From DASXVX01 sp036504075 (lineage in GTDB: Bacteria > Bacillota > Sulfobacillia > Symbiobacteriales > Symbiobacteriaceae), in NCBI GenBank assembly GCA_036504075.1, contig DASXVX010000025.1:1-45644 (forward strand): DNA of 45,644 bases, written 5' to 3'. Positions 25,821-32,487 of this stretch are shown in pieces. The first letter of the stretch is position 1. Every line of letters begins with the position of its first letter. The translations under genes and the position numbers were made by a program. Below the pieces are notes generated by a model. The model was given only the letters and a program-made list of their open reading frames with translations, did no database searches and had not been told where the DNA came from.

Positions 25821-26183
25821 TCAGGCTTTCGGTTTTAACCAGTGCGTTGCGTAAGCCTGCTCCAGTTCGGGCAAGCCACTGCGAGTGAAGCGCAGAGGGG
25901 AGCGGCCTTTCTTACCCCAGGTAACGTAGCCTGTCCAGGAAGGTCTCAGGCCCACTTGTTGAGCAAAGTTGCGCAGCTCTCCCATGGTAAAACCAAGTCT
26001 GCTGAGGTTTCCTGTGACAACCTGTTCAAGATAGGGAACCCGACCGAACCGCCATGATTCATGCGCTTCGGGTGTCAACCACCCGAGCCGCATGATCACG
26101 TCGACCGCAGCGATGTACCCTTTCTCTGCCAACAACTCGGCTGCGACAATGGGGACCCGGCGAGCGATCTCTTCACGGTTCAC
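25821..26183 (-). CDS. Conserved hypothetical protein
   Basis: A 120-residue basic soluble protein. No named family is recognised, although the pattern DVIMRLGWLTPEAHESWRFG, VPYLEQVV, GRSPLRFTRSG and a C-terminal YATHWLKP looks like a well-kept, ordinary protein rather than decay. GTG 26183 is the start, with GGAGAGAG 13 bases upstream. It stands between the broken transporter (convergent) and the broken toxin-antitoxin locus, and appears to be the only intact gene of the graveyard apart from the antitoxin. Confidence 0.65.
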   Translation of the reverse strand: MNREEIARRVPIVAAELLAEKGYIAAVDVIMRLGWLTPEAHESWRFGRVPYLEQVVTGNLSRLGFTMGELRNFAQQVGLRPSWTGYVTWGKKGRSPLRFTRSGLPELEQAYATHWLKPKA

Positions 26184-26213
26184 CCGGAATCACTCTCTCC
26201 TTGTCCATATAAG

Positions 26214-26251
26214 AGGCCCCCGGCTGCCGTTCGCGGGCGCCCCGGGGGCCT
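26214..26251 (-). terminator. Terminator of the toxin-antitoxin locus
   Basis: AGGCCCCCGG (26214-26223) pairs perfectly with CCGGGGGCCT (26242-26251); on the minus strand CTTATAT follows. It lies just after the stop codon of the toxin remnant. Confidence 0.7.
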
Positions 26252-26255
26252 GGTT

Positions 26256-26527
26256 CTAATCCCGGATCTCATAGCTAGCCATGAAAGTAGCATCCACGAC
26301 ATCCAGGATCTCACAGGTCTCCTGACGGTAACGGCAGACGATTATGAATGGGCGCTCCGTGAGCAGGTAGACAATTCCCCAGGAGGCCGTAGGTCTTGGC
26401 CTGTGTAATCCTGGACCCTGCTCAGGCAGTTCTTGCGCTGAATGATACGGTCCCGGAGCTTCTGGCTCCGAATTGCTTCGACCGCTTCAACCGCCTCGGG
26501 CGACCAGACAATACTATGCTTTCCCAT
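26256..26527 (-). pseudogene. RelE/ParE-type toxin with a frameshift
   Basis: The first ~50 residues (MGKHSIVWSPEAVEAVEAIRS..., to about QDYTG) are in one frame from ATG 26527; continuing that frame gives an early stop at 26342. Shifting one base near 26395-26404 restores the family's usual C-terminal strands (GIVYLLTERPFIIVCRYR, then ETCEILDVVDA) to a stop at 26256. The mended protein would be about 90 residues, as expected for RelE/ParE ribonucleases or gyrase poisons. The start overlaps the end of the antitoxin gene. The toxin is probably inactive, leaving an orphan antitoxin. Confidence 0.75.
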
Positions 26528-26777
26528 GACCAAAGCGTTTCAGCACATCGGCGAGGGAGATGCCACGGCCTTCCTGCAGTGAACGGGCAGCTTGGTCCAG
26601 ACGCTGTTCAACTGCTGGTTGACTCAGGAATTCATCGGCTTGCCGGTCGCTCAAGGATTCGGAAGCGACCAGGACTGCGACTCTGTTGCCCACCTTGATG
26701 CGACACTCTCCCTGACCTGCCGCAAGGGCGAGGGCATCCTCCAGGTCCTGCAGGGACCGGACGACTTTCTCGACCAT
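26514..26777 (-). CDS. Antitoxin of a type II toxin-antitoxin locus
   Basis: An 87-residue protein with a Phd/YefM-like start: MVEKVVRSLQDLEDALALAAGQGECRI, VGNRVAVLVASESL, and a charged C-terminal tail (GRGISLADVLKRFG) that would wrap around the toxin. ATG 26777 follows AAAGGTGGTG. Its end overlaps the start of the toxin remnant by 14 bases, the usual antitoxin-first arrangement. It would bind the promoter and neutralise the toxin; since the toxin is frameshifted, only DNA binding or cross-protection remains. Confidence 0.7.
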   Translation of the reverse strand: MVEKVVRSLQDLEDALALAAGQGECRIKVGNRVAVLVASESLSDRQADEFLSQPAVEQRLDQAARSLQEGRGISLADVLKRFGHGKA

Positions 26778-26804
26778 TCCCGTCACCACCTTTGGGCCAT
26801 TGTA

Positions 26805-27060
26805 TCACAGCGACTTCCAGTCTGGAATCACTTGCCCAAACTCCTCCTGCAGGCCCGGACGCCGTCGGTTGACGGCCTTGACGTTCCGGGCGAACTCCGC
26901 CCACGCGGCGGGCTGACCCATGATTTCTACCCACATCTGGCGCATCTTTAGCAGGACCTGTGCCTTGCGAGCGTATTCATTTCGCTGGTGCGCAGAGCTC
27001 ACGTCACCAAGGCCCTTGCGGTAGAATGCCAGCACCTGCTCGGGGAACCGTTTCTCCGTC
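26805..27060 (-). pseudogene. C-terminal remnant resembling the tail of a SWIM-type protein
   Basis: About 83 codons in a frame different from the neighbouring remnant, ending in a normal stop at 26805. The sequence (EQVLAFYRKGLGDV..., RKAQVLLKMRQMWVEIMGQ, AEFARNVKAVNRRRPGLQEEF) has the helical, Arg-rich look of the C-terminal ends of long SWIM zinc-finger proteins, where a DLRARHRRK-like stretch is common. There is no zinc motif and no start. The assignment is tentative. Confidence 0.4.
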
Positions 27061-28008
27061 TTCGGCGCAACCGATGACGCGAGGTTTGCCGTAGGTTGAC
27101 ATCCGCATCTTCTGGGCGTGGTAGAATTCCGGGTTCTGGAAGGCGGCCAGCCGAATGATGCGGTTAAGCATCGCCGGCGGCAGGCCGTCTTTTTCCACGT
27201 AGAGGAGGTTGCCCAGGACGACCCGCACTGCCGGCGGGAATGGCCCCGCAGTGGGACGCTCCATGCGATTGCCTGACGGGGGGAGAGTCCACGGATCTTC
27301 GTTGGCATCCTCCTCGTCTTGGCTCGTACGAACGCCGATGATACTGTCTGTGAGCGTAGCCTGATCCACCAGAGCGTTGACCTCGATATCTCCCATCCGG
27401 CGAACGTCGGCGAGAAACGCCCACGATCAGGTTCCCAAAGCCGCCTTTCGGCATGGTGTCCTGGTTCGGAAACAGGCGGTCGTATGAATCCAATCCCACC
27501 TCGTGCCGGCGCTCCATGGTCCGTGTCAGGATGGCCGAACCCAGTTTGCGGCCCTGCGACGCTGCGATGGGACGCTCGAAAAAGATCCAGACATGGCCGC
27601 CGTTACCGGAACGGGAACGCTCCAGGTATGCCGGGACTTCGAGTTCTTCACAGGTAAGGAGGAAGGCTCGCACGTCCTCCACCCAGGAGGTCTTGTCAAA
27701 GTCGACGGGCAGGAACCAACAGGTCTCGTCAGTCAAAAGCGGATGCAGGCCCACCGTTTCGCAAAAACGTCATCCCGTCCTCGGAACAGGCTGCGGAAGA
27801 GGGTGATCTTTTCACGGGCAGGGGACTTGCCGTTCACCTTTGACGGCCGAAGAGGCACCGCGTTCGGCAGTTGTGATGCCACTGCTTCGGGTGTGGACAA
27901 GCCCAGCAGTGAACGGAGATGGGCATTTTCACGACGGAGACTGTCGCACTGGCGTTCAAGCTCCTGGAGGCGCCGCTCCAGGTCCGATGAGTAAGTCGTA
28001 CAGCCCAC
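27061..28008 (-). pseudogene. TOTE-type archaeo-eukaryotic primase/helicase gene, decayed
   Basis: Pieces of one long protein follow in order but in three frames. From GTG ~28008: a coiled-coil start (LERRLQELERQCDSLRRE) and the motif KITLFRSLFRGRDDVFAKRW. Then, after a frame change near 27740 and an apparent internal deletion, the primase core: LLTDETCWFLPVDFDKTSW, LERSRSGNGGHVWIFFE and SYDRLFPNQDTMPKGGFGNLI. Then, after another shift near 27400, PPAMLNRIIRLAAFQNPEFY and STYGKPRVIGCAED, the usual link into the helicase part. The helicase motor is absent. Intact relatives combine this primase with a DEAD/DEAH helicase in a conflict (defence) system. This copy is clearly dead. Confidence 0.8.
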
Positions 28009-28150
28009 CTCCTCGCCCTGATTGTCTTCGTAATTATCCGTTCCAAGTGTGGACCCCTGCCTGACGCCCCAAACATGCGCCAGACCAGGCTTGGCCCCCA
28101 TACAATGCAGGCACAGTCCCACGCCTGGATAGAAAGGGGGCTTGCTTGCC

Positions 28151-28987
28151 TTGGTGGAAGGAAGAGCATTCGACGGCGTGATTGCGAGCCCGCTTGCGGG
28201 ACGGAGCGCCAAACCCCGCCGGCAGGGCCAGACTATGATCATCGACAAGGGACTGGGTCTGTCACAGACTGGCGACTTGCTCGAAATGGCATCAGACTAC
28301 ATTGACTATATCAAGTTCACTTTTGGAACAGCAGCGCTGTACTCGCAGGCACTGCTGCGCGCCAAAATTGCCCTGATTCGATCCTACGGCATCAACGTGT
28401 ACCCCGGCGGCACTTTCTTCGAAGTCGCCGTGACACAGGGCAAAGTCGACGCGTATCTTCACCGCTGCAAAGATTTAGGCTTTACCTGTATCGAAGTGAG
28501 CGACGGCACCATTACGCTGGCGCCCGAGGCCCGGCGGCAGGCCATCGCCCGAGCGCGGGAGTTCGGGCTGCAGGTGGTGACCGAAGTGGGCAAAAAGGCG
28601 GCCGGGAGCGTTTTCGACCCGGACGAAGCGGTCCGGCAGATCCGGGCGGACCTGGAGGCCGGGGCCGTCAAGGTGATCGTCGAGGGGCGTGAGAGCGGCA
28701 AGAATGCCGGGGTCTACGATGCCCAGGGCAAGATTGCGGACGCAGCCCTGGACCGGATTGTCGCCGGCGCCGGCGACCCGGGCGTGCTCATGTGGGAAGC
28801 CCCGCTCAAGGTGCAGCAGGAAGAACTGATCATCCGCTTCGGGCCAGACGTGAACCTGGGCAACATTCCGCCGGAAGAAGCGCTGGCGCTGGAGGCGCTG
28901 CGCCGGGGCCTGCGCGGGGACACCCTGCGCCTGGCGCTGGGGCAATCCGGCGGCGTGGTCATCGAAACCGCAGCAGGAGGCGATTGA
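28151..28987 (+). CDS. Phosphosulfolactate synthase (ComA/YitD family)
   Basis: About 278 residues. The enzyme adds sulfite to phosphoenolpyruvate to give phosphosulfolactate: in archaea for coenzyme M, in Bacillus (YitD) for the sulfolactate stored in spores. Family stretches: TMIIDKGLGLSQTGDLLE, YIDYIKFTFGTAALY, YPGGTFFEVA, IEVSDGTI, VTEVGKK and the VNLGNIPPEEALALEALR end. The start is not firm: GAAAGGGGG (28132-28140) lies 10 bases before TTG 28151 and 13 before GTG 28154; the residues from there (EGRAFDGVIASPLAGR) are family-like. The next gene begins 4 bases after its stop. In a spore former a role in spore sulfolactate is likely, but the later pathway genes are not here. Confidence 0.88.
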   Translation: MVEGRAFDGVIASPLAGRSAKPRRQGQTMIIDKGLGLSQTGDLLEMASDYIDYIKFTFGTAALYSQALLRAKIALIRSYGINVYPGGTFFEVAVTQGKVDAYLHRCKDLGFTCIEVSDGTITLAPEARRQAIARAREFGLQVVTEVGKKAAGSVFDPDEAVRQIRADLEAGAVKVIVEGRESGKNAGVYDAQGKIADAALDRIVAGAGDPGVLMWEAPLKVQQEELIIRFGPDVNLGNIPPEEALALEALRRGLRGDTLRLALGQSGGVVIETAAGGD

Positions 28988-28991
28988 AGCC

Positions 28992-29303
28992 ATGAGCCTT
29001 TGGTTTTCCCATCCGGCCATGGGTAGCCCGGCCATGGGCGGGCCCTATCCCGGCGACGGGTCCTACCCCGGCGGCGGCCCGCCGGCCGCGGGCGGCGCAC
29101 CCTCGCCGCTGTCCCGGATGGCCGCCTACGGCGTGCCGATCTCGTTCACGGCCGGTGGCAGGCCGGTCATTCGGGGCGGCATGAACGGCAACGGCATCGG
29201 GATGCCGCCGGAAATTGCCGGCATGCCCAAAATGCCTTTGCCGCCCCCCGGGTTCCCGGGGGCGACCCGTCCGCCCGACTTTTCTTCGCCGTCGCTCTCG
29301 TGA
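28992..29303 (+). CDS. Small Gly/Pro/Met-rich protein, possibly spore related
   Basis: A 103-residue protein made almost entirely of Gly, Pro, Met, Ser and Ala, with repeats such as GSPAMGGPYPGDGSYPGGG and PEIAGMPKMPLPPPGFPG. No family is recognised. ATG 28992 follows AGGAGG at 11 bases. It starts 4 bases after the phosphosulfolactate synthase gene and should share its transcript; low-complexity Gly/Pro proteins in such a setting are often spore coat or surface proteins, but that is inference. Confidence 0.6.
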   Translation: MSLWFSHPAMGSPAMGGPYPGDGSYPGGGPPAAGGAPSPLSRMAAYGVPISFTAGGRPVIRGGMNGNGIGMPPEIAGMPKMPLPPPGFPGATRPPDFSSPSLS

Positions 29304-29319
29304 TATCATAGACGGGTGA

Positions 29320-29360
29320 CAAGAGCGCCAGCCCGCCGGGGTTGGCGCTCTTGACCCTGT
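29320..29360 (+). terminator. Terminator-like hairpin before the mscS-like gene
   Basis: CAAGAGCGCCA (29320-29330) pairs with TGGCGCTCTTG (29343-29353) around a 12-base loop. The T tract after it is weak (ACCCTGTTACT). Confidence 0.55.
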
Positions 29361-29381
29361 TACTGATCGGAGGGAACGCAG

Positions 29382-30452
29382 GTGGACAAGTGGCTGCAAC
29401 ACGGAACGGCATGGGTCATCTTCGCGGCCTACCTGGTGGTGACCTGGTTTGCGGCCGCGCTGGCCCGCCGGGTGATGAAGGGCATCATCGTCCGGCTCGT
29501 CTCGCGGGCCAACACGACGCTGGACGAGCGGCTGGTGAAGGCCGCGGGAACCCCGGTACGCCTCATGGTTCTGACCATTGGCCTCCGGTTTGGCCTGGAC
29601 TCCCTGCGCGCCCGGTTGCCGTACCTGGCCGCTTCGGTGGAGTTTGGCTGGACGGAAAAGGCGTTGGGCGCCCTGGTGACGCTTGCGATCACCGCCATGG
29701 TGAACGCCCTGCTGAGGGCCGGGCTGGACTGGTACCTGCATGAGTTGGCCGCCGCCAACAAGGCGAGCTGGGACGAAGACCTGCTGCCTGTCGCCAAACG
29801 GCTGCTCTCGCTGTTGCTGTACTTCATTGCCGTCTCCATCATCCTCAAAAACTTCGGTCAGGACATTACCGCTCTGGTGACTACGGCGGGCGTGGCCTCC
29901 CTGGCCGTGGCGCTGGCGGCTCAGGAGACGCTCTCCAACATGCTGGGCGGCTTTGTGATCCTGGTCGACCGGCCGTTCAAAGTTGGCGATGTGATCGAAC
30001 TCGCCGACGGCAAGTCCGGCGGGGTGCTGGAAATCGGCCTGCGCTCCACCCGGGTCCGGCTCGCCGACGGGAACCTGCTGGTGGCGCCCAACCGGGACCT
30101 GGCGAACACCCGCATCGTCAACGTGGCGCAGCCGAACCAGCGGGGCGCCATCCGCGGTACGGTCGGGGTGAGCTACGCAGCCGACGTGAATAAGGCCCGG
30201 GAGGTGCTGCTCGGCGTGCTGCAGGCCCACCCGGAAGCCCTGAAGGAGCCGGCGCCCTCCGTCTGGTTCACCCGGTTCGGCGAAAGCAGCCTGGAACTGG
30301 TCTTCAGCTGCTGGGTCGCAGCGGCCAAGGACCGGGCCCGGGTTACCGACGAGGTCAACAGCCGGATTCTGGCCGCGTTCCGTGCCGGCGGCATCGCCAT
30401 TGCATTTCCCCAGCGGGACGTGTACTTGCATGTCACAGAGGCCGGGCATTAA
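29382..30452 (+). CDS. MscS-family mechanosensitive ion channel
   Basis: A 356-residue membrane protein with four hydrophobic segments in the first ~190 residues. The pore helix and start of the beta domain are clear: VASLAVALAAQETLSNMLGGFVILVDRPFKVGDVIEL, followed by STRVRLADGNLLVAPNRDLANTRIVN and an alpha/beta C-terminal domain. The channel opens on membrane tension and releases solutes during hypo-osmotic shock. GTG 29382 follows GGAGGGAACGCAG. It is transcribed alone, with hairpins on both sides. Confidence 0.92.
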   Translation: MDKWLQHGTAWVIFAAYLVVTWFAAALARRVMKGIIVRLVSRANTTLDERLVKAAGTPVRLMVLTIGLRFGLDSLRARLPYLAASVEFGWTEKALGALVTLAITAMVNALLRAGLDWYLHELAAANKASWDEDLLPVAKRLLSLLLYFIAVSIILKNFGQDITALVTTAGVASLAVALAAQETLSNMLGGFVILVDRPFKVGDVIELADGKSGGVLEIGLRSTRVRLADGNLLVAPNRDLANTRIVNVAQPNQRGAIRGTVGVSYAADVNKAREVLLGVLQAHPEALKEPAPSVWFTRFGESSLELVFSCWVAAAKDRARVTDEVNSRILAAFRAGGIAIAFPQRDVYLHVTEAGH

Positions 30453-30588
30453 GGTCTAGGGTGCCTGCCCTGACCCCAGATTGGCACCATGTGCCCAGGG
30501 GGCACGCTGGAAAATGGGCCTGCGACAGTATGTACACTTCTGCTATGATTAGTATAAGGCTCAAAAATCATGGCAGGAGGTGTACCGC

Positions 30589-31263
30589 ATGTCTGTAGGT
30601 CCCCGGCCGTTTTCCTCAGTTCCGATCGGACCCTTGAAAGGACCGGCACCGGTCGCCCGGGATTGGGCTCTGCGGGGGCTTCCCGATTCGGGCTGGGTCC
30701 TGGTCACCGACAAGGTGCTCTGTGCGGCTTGCCCCAGCACGGCGGAGATCAAACCGTGCGTCGAGGCATGTGGTGTCACCCATGGCCTGCCCATGGAGGC
30801 GCGCCGCCAGATGGGCACCTGCGCCCAATGCGCACCGGCGCCCTGCGAAGAAGCCTGCCCGGCGGGCGCCGTCAGCCACAACGATCAGGGCGTGGTGGTG
30901 GTCGACCAGGAACTCTGCCTCGGGTGCCGCTTCTGCGTGGACGCCTGTGAATCCGGCGCCTTGCTCTACGTTGATCCTTACAGCACGGCCACGCCCGCCC
31001 GGGGCGTGCCGGGGTATACCGCCGGCCAACCCAGCGGTGCGCTGCCCAACACGGTGGCCAAGTGCACGCTGTGCTCCTCGAAGCTATTGGCCGGGCAACT
31101 GTCCGTGTGCGCCGAGGCCTGTCCGCCGGCGGCGGTCTGGGTGGGAAACCTCGACCGGAACACGGCTACCAACGGCCGGCAACTGGTCCGGTTAAGCGAC
31201 CTGCTGGACGGGCGGTCGTTCGACGTAATCCAACCCGGCCGCCGGGCCATCGCCCTGAACTGA
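30589..31263 (+). CDS. 4Fe-4S ferredoxin-type electron-transfer protein (DmsB/HybA-like)
   Basis: A 224-residue protein with sixteen cysteines in four groups: CAACPSTAEIKPCVEAC, CAQCAPAPCEEAC, CLGCRFCVDAC and CTLCSSKLLAGQLSVCAEAC. This is the pattern of the four-cluster electron-transfer subunits of molybdopterin enzymes and hydrogenases (DmsB, NrfC, HybA), which pass electrons between a membrane quinone subunit and the catalytic subunit. There is no signal peptide. ATG 30589 follows GGAGG at 8 bases. No catalytic or membrane subunit is adjacent: the gene lies between an mscS-like gene and a cyclophilin gene, so its partners are unknown. A molybdopterin enzyme does occur 11 kb downstream, but that one has its own Rieske subunit. 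Confidence 0.85.
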   Translation: MSVGPRPFSSVPIGPLKGPAPVARDWALRGLPDSGWVLVTDKVLCAACPSTAEIKPCVEACGVTHGLPMEARRQMGTCAQCAPAPCEEACPAGAVSHNDQGVVVVDQELCLGCRFCVDACESGALLYVDPYSTATPARGVPGYTAGQPSGALPNTVAKCTLCSSKLLAGQLSVCAEACPPAAVWVGNLDRNTATNGRQLVRLSDLLDGRSFDVIQPGRRAIALN

Positions 31264-31275
31264 ACGTAATCTGTG

Positions 31276-31304
31276 GCAGCGGGCTTCGGCCCGCTGCTTT
31301 TTCC
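31276..31304 (+). terminator. Terminator of the ferredoxin gene
   Basis: GCAGCGGGC (31276-31284) pairs with GCCCGCTGC (31289-31297) across a TTCG tetraloop, followed by TTTTTCC. Confidence 0.95.
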
Positions 31305-31407
31305 TCTGCGCTGGGTAATCCCGGTGGGTCGCCGGAGGAAATACGCCTTCAGGTGGGGAAGCTAAAGAGGAGCCCGTAAGGGCATTTCAGACCCGGGGAG
31401 GATCCCA

Positions 31408-31944
31408 ATGTCCAAACAGTGGAGTGCTCCGCCTGCCCTGCAGATTGATCCCGCGAAGAAGTACCATGCGAACCTGAAGACCACCAAAGGCGACGTCCGG
31501 ATTGAACTCCTGGCCGAAGAGTCGCCGAAAACCGTCAACAACTTCGTCTTCCTGGCCCGTGAAGGGTTCTACGACGGCGTCAAGTTTCACCGGGTGATCA
31601 AGCCGTTCATGATTCAGACCGGCGATCCCCTCGGCACCGGCACGGGCGGCCCGGGCTACAAGTTTGCCGACGAACTGCCGCCGAAGCATTCCTATGACCC
31701 GGGCATGGTGGCCATGGCCAACGCCGGACCCAACACCAACGGCAGTCAGTTCTTCATTTGCAGTGGGTCGCAGGCGGTCAGCCTGAACCGGTACCCAAAC
31801 TATACCCAGTTCGGGCGGGTCGTCAGCGGCATGGACGTGGTGGACGCGCTGGCCTCGGTGCCCGTCGCCACGGCGCCGGGGGGCGAAATGAGCCGGCCGA
31901 AGGAAGAGATCCGGATTGAAAGCGTTACCATTGACGAGGAATAA
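31408..31944 (+). CDS. Cyclophilin-type peptidyl-prolyl cis-trans isomerase
   Basis: A 178-residue cytoplasmic cyclophilin. The active-site stretches are FHRVIKPFMIQTGDP and AMANAGPNTNGSQFFI, with the catalytic Arg in FHRV; the C-terminus has FGRVVSGMDVVDAL. It speeds isomerisation of bonds before proline. ATG 31408 follows GGGGAGGAT. There is no signal peptide. It is a single gene with a structured-RNA candidate downstream. Confidence 0.93.
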   Translation: MSKQWSAPPALQIDPAKKYHANLKTTKGDVRIELLAEESPKTVNNFVFLAREGFYDGVKFHRVIKPFMIQTGDPLGTGTGGPGYKFADELPPKHSYDPGMVAMANAGPNTNGSQFFICSGSQAVSLNRYPNYTQFGRVVSGMDVVDALASVPVATAPGGEMSRPKEEIRIESVTIDEE

Positions 31945-31988
31945 ACCGTACCATGGCTGAAAGTGGCAACGCACGGTTATTTCAAACA

Positions 31989-31997
31989 TGGTATAAT
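31989..31997 (+). promoter_or_regulatory. Extended -10 promoter of the small-RNA candidate
   Basis: TGGTATAAT gives a consensus TATAAT (31992-31997) with the TG of an extended -10 element; the -35 region is poor. A start near 32004 is expected. Confidence 0.65.
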
Positions 31998-32003
31998 GCT
32001 TCG

Positions 32004-32190
32004 TAGCCGCTCGTGGTGGGGCGGCTCGGGCTCCTGTCTGGCTGCCGTAGCGGTGCGGTAAACAGGTTAGGAGTGCGGTACCCAACAGTCGGCAGACGGA
32101 GTGGTGACCCGGCTGCCAATCTGCGCGCCGGGGCGACTCGGCACGCCATGCGGGAGGCCAGACGCAAGTCTGCCTCCCGCTTGCTATTTG
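32004..32190 (+). ncRNA. Probable structured small RNA, family unknown
   Basis: About 187 bases between a near-perfect extended -10 promoter and a strong terminator (GCGGGAGGC..GAC, 32150-32163, with GTC..GCCTCCCGC, 32168-32180, followed by TTGCTATTT), with no credible open frame. Inside are a 5' hairpin (AGCCGC/GCGGCT), a GTCTG...CAGAC pairing that brackets two copies of GTGCGGTA each followed by AACAG, and a direct repeat GGGGCGGCTCGG/GGGGCGACTCGG. No SRP (GGAAGGAAGC) or tmRNA signature is present. 6S RNA or a lineage-specific RNA are possible; I cannot name it. Confidence 0.55.
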
Positions 32191-32290
32191 ACGCAGCGCT
32201 TTAACACGAACATCCCGGAAATCCGGGACCTGCTGGAGGATATCGGCACCGAAGAGATCTCCCACTGGGAGATGGTCGGTCTGGCGGCGG
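32182..32290 (+). pseudogene. Fragment of a manganese catalase / CotJC-type protein
   Basis: About 30 codons read YLTQRFNTNIPEIRDLLEDIG, then TEEISHWEMVG. The IGTEE..H.EM pattern is the metal-ligand helix of manganese catalases and the spore coat protein CotJC. There is no start and the frame ends soon after (stop near 32320). It abuts, and slightly overlaps, the terminator of the preceding RNA candidate. The rest of the gene is missing. No further gene is seen up to 32487. Confidence 0.6.
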
Positions 32291-32487
32291 CTCCTTGCGA
32301 TCGTCTACCCATCAACCGGTAAGTATCGGCCGAAGCAGTCGGATCGAAGGCTACCCAACGGTCTGTTGCCCGGTGGAATAGCACGGCACCCGGAACCGAT
32401 ACACTTTCCGTATCCTTTGGGGACTCTCCTTTTGGTCGCCGGCAAAGGCACAATGGATGGGGTATAAGTGGCGGAGGGGGAAGGCAC

